Shown here: positions 6,834 to 14,336 of the stretch, piece after piece
Layout of the letters: each line of letters starts with the position of its first letter
Numbering within the stretch: the stretch's first letter is position 1
Assembly (NCBI GenBank): GCA_035366835.1
Contig: DAOSIS010000032.1
Span: 1-35,878 of the forward strand
Origin: UBA6109 sp035366835
GTDB taxonomy: Bacteria; Desulfobacterota; Syntrophia; Syntrophales; UBA6109
Reading direction: 5' to 3'
DNA: 35,878 nt
Program-made: the position numbers and the translations under genes
Notes under the pieces: generated by a model
Databases searched by the model: none
Told to the model about the DNA's origin: nothing
The model's input: only the letters and a program-made list of their open reading frames with translations

Positions 6834-7169
6834 ATGGAAAACTCGGAACTCGTGAAACACGTCGACGACAACAACTTCGAAGCTCAGGTCCTGAAGAACA
6901 CCAAGCCGGTCCTGGTCGACTTCTGGGCGCCCTGGTGCGGCCCCTGCCGTGCCCTTGGTCCCGTTCTGGAGGAAGTCGCCCGCGAATACGGTGAAAAGGT
7001 CGGCATCGTGAAGGTCAATGTGGACGAGAACCCGGAAACGTCGTCCCGGTATGGTGTGCGGAGCATACCGACCATCGTGGTCATCCGGGACGGCGAAGTC
7101 CGGGAGACGCATGTCGGCATGCTGCCGAAGAATCAGATCGCCGCAGTTCTCGACAGGAACTTGAATTGA
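6834..7169 (+). CDS. trxA: Thioredoxin
   Basis: A 111-residue thioredoxin with the classical active site WCGPC (Trp34, Cys35, Cys38), preceded by VLVDFWAP. It also has the conserved KVNVDENPETSSRYGVRSIPT with the cis-Pro loop, and a C-terminal helix. It reduces disulfides and persulfides in the cytoplasm. The start ATG follows a strong GGAGGAAAAGGAG. It is the first gene of the plus-strand cluster that continues with a flavoprotein reductase (48 bases on) and a split YeeE/YedE transporter. This context suggests that it serves sulfur or selenium chemistry and not only general thiol balance; that is inference. It faces the Crp/Fnr-type regulator across the FNR box. Confidence 0.95.
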   Translation: MENSELVKHVDDNNFEAQVLKNTKPVLVDFWAPWCGPCRALGPVLEEVAREYGEKVGIVKVNVDENPETSSRYGVRSIPTIVVIRDGEVRETHVGMLPKNQIAAVLDRNLN

Positions 7170-7216
7170 AGGAACCGTGCGGCGAGTAGCCGGCAGAATC
7201 AAGGAGGATATCCCCT

Positions 7217-8656
7217 ATGAAAAGACAAAATGCCCAAGTGTTGATTGTTGGAGGCGGTCCAGGAGGACGCGTCTCATACATGGTTCTGAAGAATCTCGGC
7301 GTCGAGAACGTGAGGATCGTGGCCAACGAGGAGCCGACGGTCATCTGCAGCCTTCCCTACGGGGTGGGCTGCCGGCTGATCCCCGAAGGGCCAGAAGCGG
7401 TGGTCGTGAATCTCGCCCAGTCGGATCGTCTGCCGAAGAGCATCGTGGAGGACCTCATTCCGGGGAATGTGATCTCCCTGGACCCGGCGAAGCACGAAGC
7501 CGTGATCCGAGGCCGGGACGGGGAAATCGTCATGACCTTCGACAATGCGATCCTGGCGCCGGGTGCAGCCCCCTGGCTCCCTCCCGCCGACGGTTTGCTG
7601 AAGGACAGCGGACCGGACACGGGGACCGGCGTGTTTTACGGAAACGACTGGCTGGACAAGGGCCGGCTCGCAGGTCACGTTCACGTCCTCAGGGGTGCGC
7701 CCGACGCCCGCCGGCTGGATGAACTCGCCGCAAAGGGAAAGAACGCCGTCGTGGTGGGATCGGGGGCCATCGGCTTGGAGATGGCCGAGGCCCTTCACGA
7801 CCGCGGCATGAAACCCACGGTTCTCGAAGTTCTCGAACACCTGGTGTCGGCCCTCGATGCGGACATGGCCGCGAAGATCGAGGACCGTCTGCGGCAAAGG
7901 AGCGTCTCCGTCTTCAAGGGGAGGGAAGCGGCCGTCAAGAAGGTTCTTCCCGGCAAGGTGGAACTGCAGAACGGAAGGGTCATCCCCTGCGACGGTGTGA
8001 TTTTCGCTACGGGCGTCCGTCCGGATCTGCGGTTGGCCCGCGGGGCCGGATTGACGGTCGAGAAGGGGATCGTGGTCGACTCCTCGATGCGCACATCCGC
8101 CGAAGGCATCTATGCCGTAGGCGATGCGGCGCAGATCGCGGACGGGGCCACCGGGCTGCCGATCCTGCCGTTCGTGGGCACCCTCGCCATGCGCGAGGCC
8201 GTCGTGGCGGCATCGGCGATCGCCGGCCGTCCGATGCCCCTTCCGCCCGTTGCGGCATGGGGGGTCAGCGCCGTCTTCGGCCTCAATTGGGGCAGTGTCG
8301 GCTGGACTGCGGAGGCGGCGAAGAGGGCGGGCATTGCGACGGCAACGCTGATTCAGCCGATCCGCACCCGCGACCATTTCATGCCGGAAGGGCAGGACGG
8401 GGTCTGGAAACTGGTCGTCGCGTCCGCCCCTCACGGGGAGGTCAAATCGGGGCAGATTCTGGGGTTTCAGGTCGTACAGGAGGGAGAATCGCCGCTCACT
8501 CTTGCGGAGCGCTTCATCGACATCGTCGCCCGGAAAGAGACCGTGGTGGACCTCTTCGGACACTACTTCATCCATTCACCGGTCCACAACGCCGTGAACG
8601 ATCCCTATCTGGGCCTTCTTTTTCAGGCGCAGCGCCTCTTCCGGAAGGCGGGATAA
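7217..8656 (+). CDS. FAD/NAD(P)-dependent disulfide oxidoreductase, CoA-disulfide reductase/NADH oxidase-like
   Basis: A 479-residue flavoprotein. An FAD-binding Rossmann motif lies at residues 8-16 (VLIVGGGPGG), and a NAD(P)-binding motif follows in the middle (AVVVGSGAIGLEMAEAL). The second FAD signature is GIYAVGDAAQI. Cys44 in the segment VICSLPYGVG occupies the position of the single redox Cys of CoA-disulfide reductases and polysulfide/NADH oxidases (CxLPY). There is no CxxC, so it is not a thioredoxin reductase. The family reduces CoA disulfide, CoA persulfide or polysulfide with NAD(P)H. Placed between thioredoxin and a sulfur transporter, it may reduce imported sulfur or persulfide species. 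A good ribosome site (AAGGAGGAT) precedes the ATG. Confidence 0.88.
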   Translation: MKRQNAQVLIVGGGPGGRVSYMVLKNLGVENVRIVANEEPTVICSLPYGVGCRLIPEGPEAVVVNLAQSDRLPKSIVEDLIPGNVISLDPAKHEAVIRGRDGEIVMTFDNAILAPGAAPWLPPADGLLKDSGPDTGTGVFYGNDWLDKGRLAGHVHVLRGAPDARRLDELAAKGKNAVVVGSGAIGLEMAEALHDRGMKPTVLEVLEHLVSALDADMAAKIEDRLRQRSVSVFKGREAAVKKVLPGKVELQNGRVIPCDGVIFATGVRPDLRLARGAGLTVEKGIVVDSSMRTSAEGIYAVGDAAQIADGATGLPILPFVGTLAMREAVVAASAIAGRPMPLPPVAAWGVSAVFGLNWGSVGWTAEAAKRAGIATATLIQPIRTRDHFMPEGQDGVWKLVVASAPHGEVKSGQILGFQVVQEGESPLTLAERFIDIVARKETVVDLFGHYFIHSPVHNAVNDPYLGLLFQAQRLFRKAG

Positions 8657-8737
8657 GTCCGGGAGGTTCCGTTGGCGCGGGGGATGCGGCGGGGTGAAGA
8701 ACGGTTTATCGGATCTTGGAATTGAATATCGAAAACG

Positions 8738-8766
8738 TTGACAAGGGGCATCCTGCTCCTTACCAT
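8738..8766 (+). promoter_or_regulatory. Sigma-70-type promoter before the YeeE/YedE genes
   Basis: A perfect -35 TTGACA (8738-8743), a 17-base spacer and the -10 TACCAT (8761-8766) stand 63 bases before the first transporter start. The transporter pair may therefore be transcribed independently of thioredoxin and the flavoprotein. Confidence 0.65.
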
Positions 8767-8828
8767 GAAGGAAATCTGTTTTGCTCGAATCGGTTCCATT
8801 TCAAACCATTACACAGGGAGGTAGAGCC

Positions 8829-9356
8829 ATGGATGTCTTGCGTCAGAAAACCTGGTCTCCTTACATTGCCGGCGCCCTGGCAGGTCTCCTGCTGGTCCTG
8901 TCCGTCTTTCTCACGGGCAAGTTCTATGGCGCCTCGACCACCTTCGTCCGTGCGGCGGGCTTCGTCGAGCAGGCCGTCGCGCCGGAGAAGGTGGCCGGCA
9001 TGGAGTATTTTCTCAAGGAGAAGGTGAAGGTGGACTGGCAGTTCCTCTTCGTCGTGGGGGTGCTCTTCGGCGCGATGGCGTCCGCCTGGCTTTCGAAGGA
9101 AGCGAAAGCGGTTCCCGTGCCGCCGATGTGGGAGAGCCGCTTCGGACCCTCGCGGGCCCGGCGCTGGGCGGCGGCGTTTCTCGGGGGCATCGTCCTGATG
9201 TTCGGCGCGCGCCTTGCCGACGGGTGACCGAGCGGGCACGGTCTGAGCGGTCTTGCCCAGATAGCTGTCAGCGGATACGTATCATTGATCTGCTTCTTCC
9301 TGGCCGGCGTCGTCATGGCCAGAATCCTGTACGCGGGAGGGAACGGCCATGAATGA
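8829..9356 (+). CDS. YeeE/YedE-family transporter, N-terminal half, predicted selenoprotein (Sec133 encoded by TGA)
   Basis: Conventional reading stops at the TGA at 9225-9227 and gives a 132-residue protein ending FGARLADG. The same frame continues without interruption for 42 more codons (PSGHGLSGLAQ, then a full membrane segment, SLICFFLAGVVMARILY) to a TGA at 9354-9356. YeeE/YedE proteins carry the motif GARLAGGC-TSGHG-SG, and the TGA sits exactly at that conserved Cys. The full product has 175 residues and three to four membrane segments (about 12-30, 74-95, 111-130, 142-162). The stop overlaps the start of the next gene (9349) by 8 bases, whereas the short version would leave a gap of 121 bases. 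Family members import thiosulfate or related sulfur species through Cys-lined pores, and YedE has been linked to selenium use. Alternatives are a TGC-to-TGA mutation or a sequencing error. Confidence 0.82.
9225..9258 (+). promoter_or_regulatory. Recoded TGA with downstream hairpin, candidate bacterial SECIS element
   Basis: Six bases after the TGA a stem forms between GGGCA (9234-9238) and TGCCC (9254-9258). An inner CG/CG pair (9239-9240 with 9248-9249) closes the loop GTCTGAG, which starts with a G, and four bases bulge on the 3' side. Bacterial SECIS hairpins lie just after the UGA and carry a G early in the apical loop. Here the loop begins about 14 bases after the TGA, slightly nearer than usual. 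Confidence 0.55.
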
Positions 9357-9876
9357 GCTGTTGACCGGCGGCATTACGGGGATCCTCTTCGGATTCTTCA
9401 TGCAGAAGGCCCAGGTGATCCGGTACGACCGGCAACTGGCCGCCCTGCGACTGCAGGACATGACCATCGTGAAGTTCATGCTCACGACGATCCTCGTGGC
9501 CATGGTGGGCATCCATTTCCTGCTCGACCTGGGACTGGTCAAGCTTTCGGTGAAGCCGCTCGTCCTGGGGGGGAACGTGCTGGGCGGCCTGATCTTCGGG
9601 ATCGGCTGGGGCATTGTGGGATACTGTCCCGGCACGGCCATGGGGGCGCTGGGTGAGGGGCGTTACGACAGCATCTTCGCCCTCCTGGGAATGATCCTGG
9701 GGGCGGGACTCTACGCAGAGACGTTCCCTCTCATGAAGGCCACGGTCCTGACCTGGGGGAATTCCGGGAAGATCACCCTGCCTTCCGTGCTCGGCATCAA
9801 CCACTGGATCGTCATCGTCGTCCTGATTGCCGCGTTCATCGGCCTCTTCCGCTGGTTCGAAAAGAAGGGCCTCTGA
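9349..9876 (+). CDS. YeeE/YedE-family transporter, C-terminal half
   Basis: A 175-residue membrane protein with about five hydrophobic segments. It begins with GGITGILFGFFMQKAQVIRYD, the typical opening of the second YeeE/YedE half. It carries the family motif GIGWGIVGYCPGTAMGALGEG, whose Cys (about residue 92) corresponds to the Sec of the first half. In many bacteria the two halves form one polypeptide; here they are separate genes with an 8-base overlap and probably assemble as a heterodimer. It should take part in uptake of thiosulfate or another sulfur or selenium species. The gene is the last of the cluster and is followed by a strong hairpin. Confidence 0.88.
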   Translation: MNELLTGGITGILFGFFMQKAQVIRYDRQLAALRLQDMTIVKFMLTTILVAMVGIHFLLDLGLVKLSVKPLVLGGNVLGGLIFGIGWGIVGYCPGTAMGALGEGRYDSIFALLGMILGAGLYAETFPLMKATVLTWGNSGKITLPSVLGINHWIVIVVLIAAFIGLFRWFEKKGL

Positions 9877-9903
9877 TGCAACGGAAGAAGATCGGTTTTC
9901 AAG

Positions 9904-9940
9904 ACCGGACGCCTCGGCGGGCATGAAGGAGGCGTCCGGT
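9904..9940. terminator. Strong 12-base-pair hairpin after the YeeE/YedE genes
   Basis: ACCGGACGCCTC (9904-9915) pairs perfectly with GAGGCGTCCGGT (9929-9940) across a 13-base loop. No T-run follows on either strand, so it may be a weak or factor-assisted terminator, or a stabiliser of the mRNA 3' end. Confidence 0.5.
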
Positions 9941-10051
9941 CCCGCTGCTGCGACGGCGGGCTCTTCCGTCCGCCACCGTCGCCATCCTGAGCCGCTCCGT
10001 ACCGGATTCGGTCCCGCGGGCGGACCGTCTCTCCGATCGGAACACTTTCCC

Positions 10052-10080
10052 TTGACATCTTGCCTGCCGTCGCTGAAAAT
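10052..10080 (+). promoter_or_regulatory. Sigma-70-type promoter of the SH3-protease-cyclase operon
   Basis: A perfect TTGACA (10052-10057), a 17-base spacer and GAAAAT (10075-10080, four of six consensus bases) lie 36 bases before the start of the SH3-domain gene. Confidence 0.65.
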
Positions 10081-10116
10081 TTCACCATGAACCAGGCAAG
10101 GGTACGGAGGAAAGAT

Positions 10117-10614
10117 ATGCAGAGATTTTTCAAGGTTCTCGCAGCGGCGTGCTGTTTCCTGATGCTGGCCGGACAGGCAGGGTCGGCGGATACGGGGAAG
10201 ACGTTGAGCGTCCAGGTCAAGGAGGGCCAGATGCGGAGCACCCCCTCTTTCCTGGGGGCCCTCGTCGCCAAGCCTTCCTACGGCGACCGCGTTGTCGTCG
10301 TGGAGGACCGGGGCGCCTGGAAAAAGGTGTCGGCGCGGGGCGTACAGGGATGGATGCACACCTCGTCCCTGACGACCAAGAATATCGTTCTCAAGGCAGG
10401 GGCGGCGAACGTTCAGACAAGCGCCACGGGGGGCGAGATCGCCCTCGCCGGCAAGGGGTTCAGCGAAGAGGTCGAAAAGCAGTACAAGAACCAGAACAGG
10501 AACGTCGATTTCACCTGGGTGGACCGGATGGAGCGTTTCAGGGTGTCGCCGGAGGAGATGCAGGCATTCCTGAAACAGGGTCAGGTTGTCCCGGCGGAAG
10601 GAGGTGCGAGATGA
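10117..10614 (+). CDS. Exported SH3-domain protein
   Basis: A 165-residue protein from the ATG at 10117, chosen because GGAGG stands 6 bases before it and because it opens directly into a signal peptide (MQRFFKVLAAACCFLMLAGQAGSA). Residues 30-85 form a bacterial SH3 domain (LSVQVKEGQMRSTPS, GDRVVVVEDRGAWKKVSA, GVQGWMHTSSL). Such domains bind peptidoglycan or proteins in the periplasm. The C-terminal 80 residues have no recognised fold but contain KQYKNQNRNVDFTWVDRMERF, a segment that often follows such SH3 domains in Gram-negative lipoproteins. The stop overlaps the start of the M48 protease gene (ATGA), so the two proteins are probably made together and act in the same compartment. Confidence 0.82.
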   Translation: MQRFFKVLAAACCFLMLAGQAGSADTGKTLSVQVKEGQMRSTPSFLGALVAKPSYGDRVVVVEDRGAWKKVSARGVQGWMHTSSLTTKNIVLKAGAANVQTSATGGEIALAGKGFSEEVEKQYKNQNRNVDFTWVDRMERFRVSPEEMQAFLKQGQVVPAEGGAR

Positions 10615-11525
10615 AGACGGCAATTCCGGCGCCTCTCCTCCTGATCGTCGCCGTCCTTTCCCTCAGCTCCTGCGAGACGATGCAATCCGCCGCCGACATC
10701 GCCACGGTCATCGGCCAGAGTACGGGCACCATCACCCAAAGCCAGGCGGAATCCATCCGGAAGACCACCAAGGCCGTCGCCCGGAGCGCGGAGGAATTCA
10801 CGCCCGAGCAGGAATACTACATCGGTCGCACCGTCGGCGCCGTCGTCCTGACGAAATACAGGGCCTACGACAACAGCCGCGCCAACGCCTATACGAACGT
10901 CCTGGGCCAGACCCTTGCCCAGGCCTCTGACCTGCCCAGTACCTTCGGAGGCTATCACTTCCTCATCCTGGACTCCGACGAGATCAACGCCTTCGCTACG
11001 CCGAGCGGTCTCGTCTTCGTGACGCGCGGGCTGCTGCGCTGCTGCAGGAGCGAAGACGCCCTTGCGGCGGTCCTCGCCCATGAGGTCGGCCACGTGCAGC
11101 TGAGGCACGGGATGCAGGCCATCGAAAAGGCGCGCGTGACCGAGGCCCTCACCACCATCGCAGCGGAAAGCGCCAAGACCCTGGGCTCCAGGGAGGTGGC
11201 CGAGCTGACGCGGACCTTCGAGGGCGCCATCACGGACATCACGAACACCATGATCAACAAGGGCTACGCCCGCTCGCAGGAGTACGAGGCCGACCATGCC
11301 GCCCTGACCATCCTGAAGCGCGTCGGGTACGATCCCGGCGGTCTTACGGAGATGCTGACGGTGATGAAGCGGAACCTGAAACCGGGGGGCGTCGATTTCG
11401 CGAAGACCCATCCTTCTCCCGATGACCGGATTGTCCGGATTCGCGCGGGTTCCGCCGACGCTGCCGCGGTCCGGCCGCCGGCGTCCCGGCAGGCACGCTT
11501 CCAGCAGGCCATGGAAAGGATATGA
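10611..11525 (+). CDS. M48-family zinc metalloprotease lipoprotein
   Basis: A 304-residue protein. The signal peptide ends with a lipobox-like LSSC (Cys about 21), so it is probably anchored in the envelope. The protease domain shows DSDEINAFATPSGLVFVTRGLL and the zinc motif HEVGH (His157, Glu158, His161). The third ligand is expected from the EYEADHAAL segment near residues 224-232. It resembles BepA/LoiP/Oma1-like periplasmic peptidases that act on misfolded envelope proteins. It overlaps the genes on both sides by 4 bases (ATGA). Coupling to a CHASE2 cyclase suggests that it processes or controls an envelope signal, which is inference. The C-terminal 35 residues (after HPSPDDR) are a Pro/Arg-rich extension. 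Confidence 0.9.
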   Translation: MKTAIPAPLLLIVAVLSLSSCETMQSAADIATVIGQSTGTITQSQAESIRKTTKAVARSAEEFTPEQEYYIGRTVGAVVLTKYRAYDNSRANAYTNVLGQTLAQASDLPSTFGGYHFLILDSDEINAFATPSGLVFVTRGLLRCCRSEDALAAVLAHEVGHVQLRHGMQAIEKARVTEALTTIAAESAKTLGSREVAELTRTFEGAITDITNTMINKGYARSQEYEADHAALTILKRVGYDPGGLTEMLTVMKRNLKPGGVDFAKTHPSPDDRIVRIRAGSADAAAVRPPASRQARFQQAMERI

Positions 11526-13648
11526 AAAGACTTCTCCTGGGGCTCCTGGCCGGCACCATCGGCTTCGCGCTGGCTCAGGCCCTCTGGATCCCCGGCTGGC
11601 TCGACCTCTGGGAGGGGAAGACCTGGGACTGGCGGGCCAACCTGCTGGCGAAGCCCGGCCCGGCGACGGACAGGATCCGCCTCATCCTCCTCGACCAGAA
11701 CAGCCTGGACTGGGGAAAAAAGGAGAACGGCCTCAGCTGGCCCTGGCCGAGGGAGATGTACATTCCCATCCTCGACTACTGCCGGCGCCAAGGGGCAGCG
11801 GCGGTCGTCTTCGACGTGCTGTTCACGGAGCCATCCGGTTACGGCGTCGACGACGACCGGTCCTTCGGCGCGGCGATCAGGAACGGTCCTCCCTTTGTCG
11901 GCGCAGTCTTTCTGAGCGACAAGACCGGTGCCGAGGAGAAATGGCCGTCTTCCCTTTCACTTCAAGAATGGAAGATCGAGGGCCTCGATGCGTGGCTCGG
12001 ACGGACCGGCCCCGGCCGGGTCGTCTTCAGCCGGGCCATGTTTCCCGTTCACGAGGTGGCTGCGGGGAGCCGCGTTCTCGCCGATACCCATCTCGACCCG
12101 GACCCGGACAACGTCTACCGCCGGCTGCGGCCCTTCCTCATCTTCGACGGCAGGGCCGTTCCCTCGCCGGCGTTCGGCGCGTACCTTGCGGCGCACCCGG
12201 AGACGACGCTCAGCATCTCCGGAGAGGACCTCCGGATCGGGGAATGGACCGTTCCGCTCGACAGGCGGGGAAGGGTCCTCCTCAATTTCCGGGGGCCGTC
12301 GGGAACGCACCGGACCTACAGCGCGGCCGCCGTCATCCAGAGCGAGCTTCGCCTCCGTCAGGGCGAAACGCCCCCCATCCAGGGAACGGACCTCTTCAGG
12401 GACTGCTATGTCCTCTTCGGCTTCTCCGCCCCGGGCCTCTTCGACCTGCGGCCCGCGCCTGTTTCCGGCGTCTATCCGGGCGTCGAGATCCACGCGACCG
12501 CCCTGGACAATCTCTTTTCCGGCGACTTCATGCGGCGTGTTCCGACGTCCTTCCTGGTGATCCTCACGCTCCTGATGACGCTCCTGGCGGGGCTGGCGAC
12601 GGCGCGCGTCTCCGGGATCGCAAAGAGTCTCCTGGTCGACGGCTTTTTCATCCTCCTCCCTGTCGTTTCCTGCCTCGTCGCTTACCGGTGGGGCTTCTGG
12701 CTGCCCCTCGTCGTTCAGGAGGCCGGCGTGGCCGTGACGCTGCTCAGCGCCGGAGTGATCTACTACACGACGGAGGGCCGGCAGAAGCTCTTCATCAAGA
12801 ATGCCTTCAAACAGTACCTGAGCCCGGCGGTCATCGAAGAACTCATCCAGCATCCGGAAAGGCTGACGCTGGGCGGGGAGCGGCGGGTCCTCTCGATCTT
12901 TTTTTCCGACCTGGAGGGATTCACGGGCATCTCCGAGGGCCTGGAACCGGAAGAGCTGACGGCCCTCCTCAACGAGTACCTCTCGGCGATGACCGACATC
13001 ATCTACGAGGAGGGGGGCACGGTGGACAAGTACGAAGGCGACGCGATCATCGCCTTCTGGAACGCCCCCTTGACGCTGTCCGATCACGCCGTGCGCTGCG
13101 TCCGGTCGGCCCTGCGCTGCCAGGCGAAACTGGCGGAGATGCGCCCCGCCATCCGCGAGCGCATCGGCAAGGACCTCCACATGCGGATCGGCATGAACAG
13201 CGGACCCGCCGTCGTCGGCAACCTGGGCTCGAAGACGCGGTTCGATTACACGATGCTGGGCGACGCCGTGAACCTGGCCTCCCGCCTGGAGGGGATCAAC
13301 AAGCAGTTCGGAACCTACGCGATCATCTCCCAGGCAACGCTGGACCTGCTGGGCGGGGCCTTTCCCGTCCGTGAGCTTTCCCGCGTCGCCGTGGTGGGCC
13401 GCCGGGAACCGGTGACGATCTACGAGCCGATGTTTCCGGAGGAATACGAGGCCCGCCGGGGAGACCTCGCCGTCTTTGCCGGCGGACTGGCGAAGTTCTA
13501 CGCGGGCCGCTTCGCCGAGGCGGCGGGAATCTTCGACCGCATCAAGGACCGCGACCGCGCCGCCCTCTCCTATTTCCGGAAGTGCAGTTCCCTCGTCGAC
13601 CAGCCGCCGACGGACTGGAACGGCGTGTGGGTCGTGACGACGAAATGA
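11522..13648 (+). CDS. CHASE2-domain adenylate cyclase (class III)
   Basis: A 708-residue membrane sensor-enzyme. An N-terminal membrane segment (about 4-20) precedes an extracytoplasmic CHASE2 domain (30-330, with SWPWPREMYIPILDYCRRQGAAAVVFDVLF and PGVEIHATALDNL). Three membrane segments follow between about 340 and 420. The class III cyclase domain occupies about 450-640. Metal-binding Asp463 (FFSDLEGFT) and Asp507 (KYEGD) are present. Lys503 and Asp575 (DYTMLGD) are the adenine-selecting pair, and Asn584 and Arg588 (NLASR) are the transition-state residues. All catalytic residues are intact, so cAMP synthesis is expected. The start overlaps the stop of the protease gene. The stimulus is unknown; the coupled SH3 protein and protease suggest envelope or cell-wall state. 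Confidence 0.92.
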   Translation: MKRLLLGLLAGTIGFALAQALWIPGWLDLWEGKTWDWRANLLAKPGPATDRIRLILLDQNSLDWGKKENGLSWPWPREMYIPILDYCRRQGAAAVVFDVLFTEPSGYGVDDDRSFGAAIRNGPPFVGAVFLSDKTGAEEKWPSSLSLQEWKIEGLDAWLGRTGPGRVVFSRAMFPVHEVAAGSRVLADTHLDPDPDNVYRRLRPFLIFDGRAVPSPAFGAYLAAHPETTLSISGEDLRIGEWTVPLDRRGRVLLNFRGPSGTHRTYSAAAVIQSELRLRQGETPPIQGTDLFRDCYVLFGFSAPGLFDLRPAPVSGVYPGVEIHATALDNLFSGDFMRRVPTSFLVILTLLMTLLAGLATARVSGIAKSLLVDGFFILLPVVSCLVAYRWGFWLPLVVQEAGVAVTLLSAGVIYYTTEGRQKLFIKNAFKQYLSPAVIEELIQHPERLTLGGERRVLSIFFSDLEGFTGISEGLEPEELTALLNEYLSAMTDIIYEEGGTVDKYEGDAIIAFWNAPLTLSDHAVRCVRSALRCQAKLAEMRPAIRERIGKDLHMRIGMNSGPAVVGNLGSKTRFDYTMLGDAVNLASRLEGINKQFGTYAIISQATLDLLGGAFPVRELSRVAVVGRREPVTIYEPMFPEEYEARRGDLAVFAGGLAKFYAGRFAEAAGIFDRIKDRDRAALSYFRKCSSLVDQPPTDWNGVWVVTTK

Positions 13649-13700
13649 AACGCCGTCCCGACCGGCCGTCGTCTGGACGGAGAATCGGTGCGCTGCGCCG

Positions 13701-14336
13701 CTAACGGCGCCGCAAGTGGGGGGCCAGGGCTTCGAAGCTCAAGAGCGCCTTCTCCAATTCCTCGGGATCCGCGACGATTTCATCCCGCTCGAACCGAAGG
13801 CATCCGTCGCGGATATCGATATCGGCATTCTTCTCCAGAATGTTCAGGATCGCGTCTCTTCGGGGGGCGTCCAGCCAAAGCAATGCGCCCGCAGGGTCCT
13901 CCCCCTTCACGACGAAGGCGGCGTCGAACCGGGGATCGTTCGTCTTGATATCCTGGGCGCCGAAAAACTTGGTGATCTTGAGGAAGGTGTTTTCATGGTA
14001 GATCGCCAGCCCGGCCGGAAGGTCCGGGATCTCTGCCGACATGATCGTGTGAATGCTTCGGTTCCGTCCGGTCCCGCGGATTTCCACATGGAGGCGGATG
14101 GGAAGGGCGTGAAGTCTGCCGTTCACTTCCCCCGGGTCCTGGAAGGCGATGGCGGATCGCGACGAGAAGAGGCTCGCCGGGCCGGGAGGCGTATGGCTGA
14201 AGCCGTGCCTGAGGGCGAAGGATTTCCAGGCCTCCTGCGCCCGCTTGCGTCTCCGGAAGACGAGGATCATGGCGATGGCAACGGCGATCCCGATGACGTT
14301 CACGATGTAGGGTTCCATGTCGTTCCAGGAATCCAT
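13701..14336 (-). CDS. Membrane-anchored protein of unknown function
   Basis: A 211-residue protein with one N-terminal membrane segment (about residues 9-26) followed by a basic stretch (FRRRKRAQEAWKSFALRHGF). The remainder is predicted soluble, alternating strands and helices. It contains IRLHVEIRGTGRNRSIHTIMSAEIP and DPRFDAAFVVKGEDPAGALLWLDAPRRDAIL. The last pattern (RFDxxFxVxGxxP, then a helix) recurs in uncharacterised bacterial membrane proteins, but I cannot assign a function. The ATG at 14336 has GGAGG at a spacing of about 9; a second ATG lies 6 codons later. The gene stands alone, convergent with the cyclase gene and divergent from rtcB. Confidence 0.7.
   Translation of the reverse strand: MDSWNDMEPYIVNVIGIAVAIAMILVFRRRKRAQEAWKSFALRHGFSHTPPGPASLFSSRSAIAFQDPGEVNGRLHALPIRLHVEIRGTGRNRSIHTIMSAEIPDLPAGLAIYHENTFLKITKFFGAQDIKTNDPRFDAAFVVKGEDPAGALLWLDAPRRDAILNILEKNADIDIRDGCLRFERDEIVADPEELEKALLSFEALAPHLRRR

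Noticed and set aside
7217..8656. Flavoprotein as thioredoxin reductase for the adjacent thioredoxin
   Set aside because: There is no CxxC redox pair between the domains. The single Cys44 in the CSLPY segment fits the CoA-disulfide reductase type.
8829..9227. A complete 132-residue YeeE/YedE half ending at the first TGA
   Set aside because: It would lack the SGHG motif and the last membrane segment, both of which are encoded in frame immediately after the TGA.
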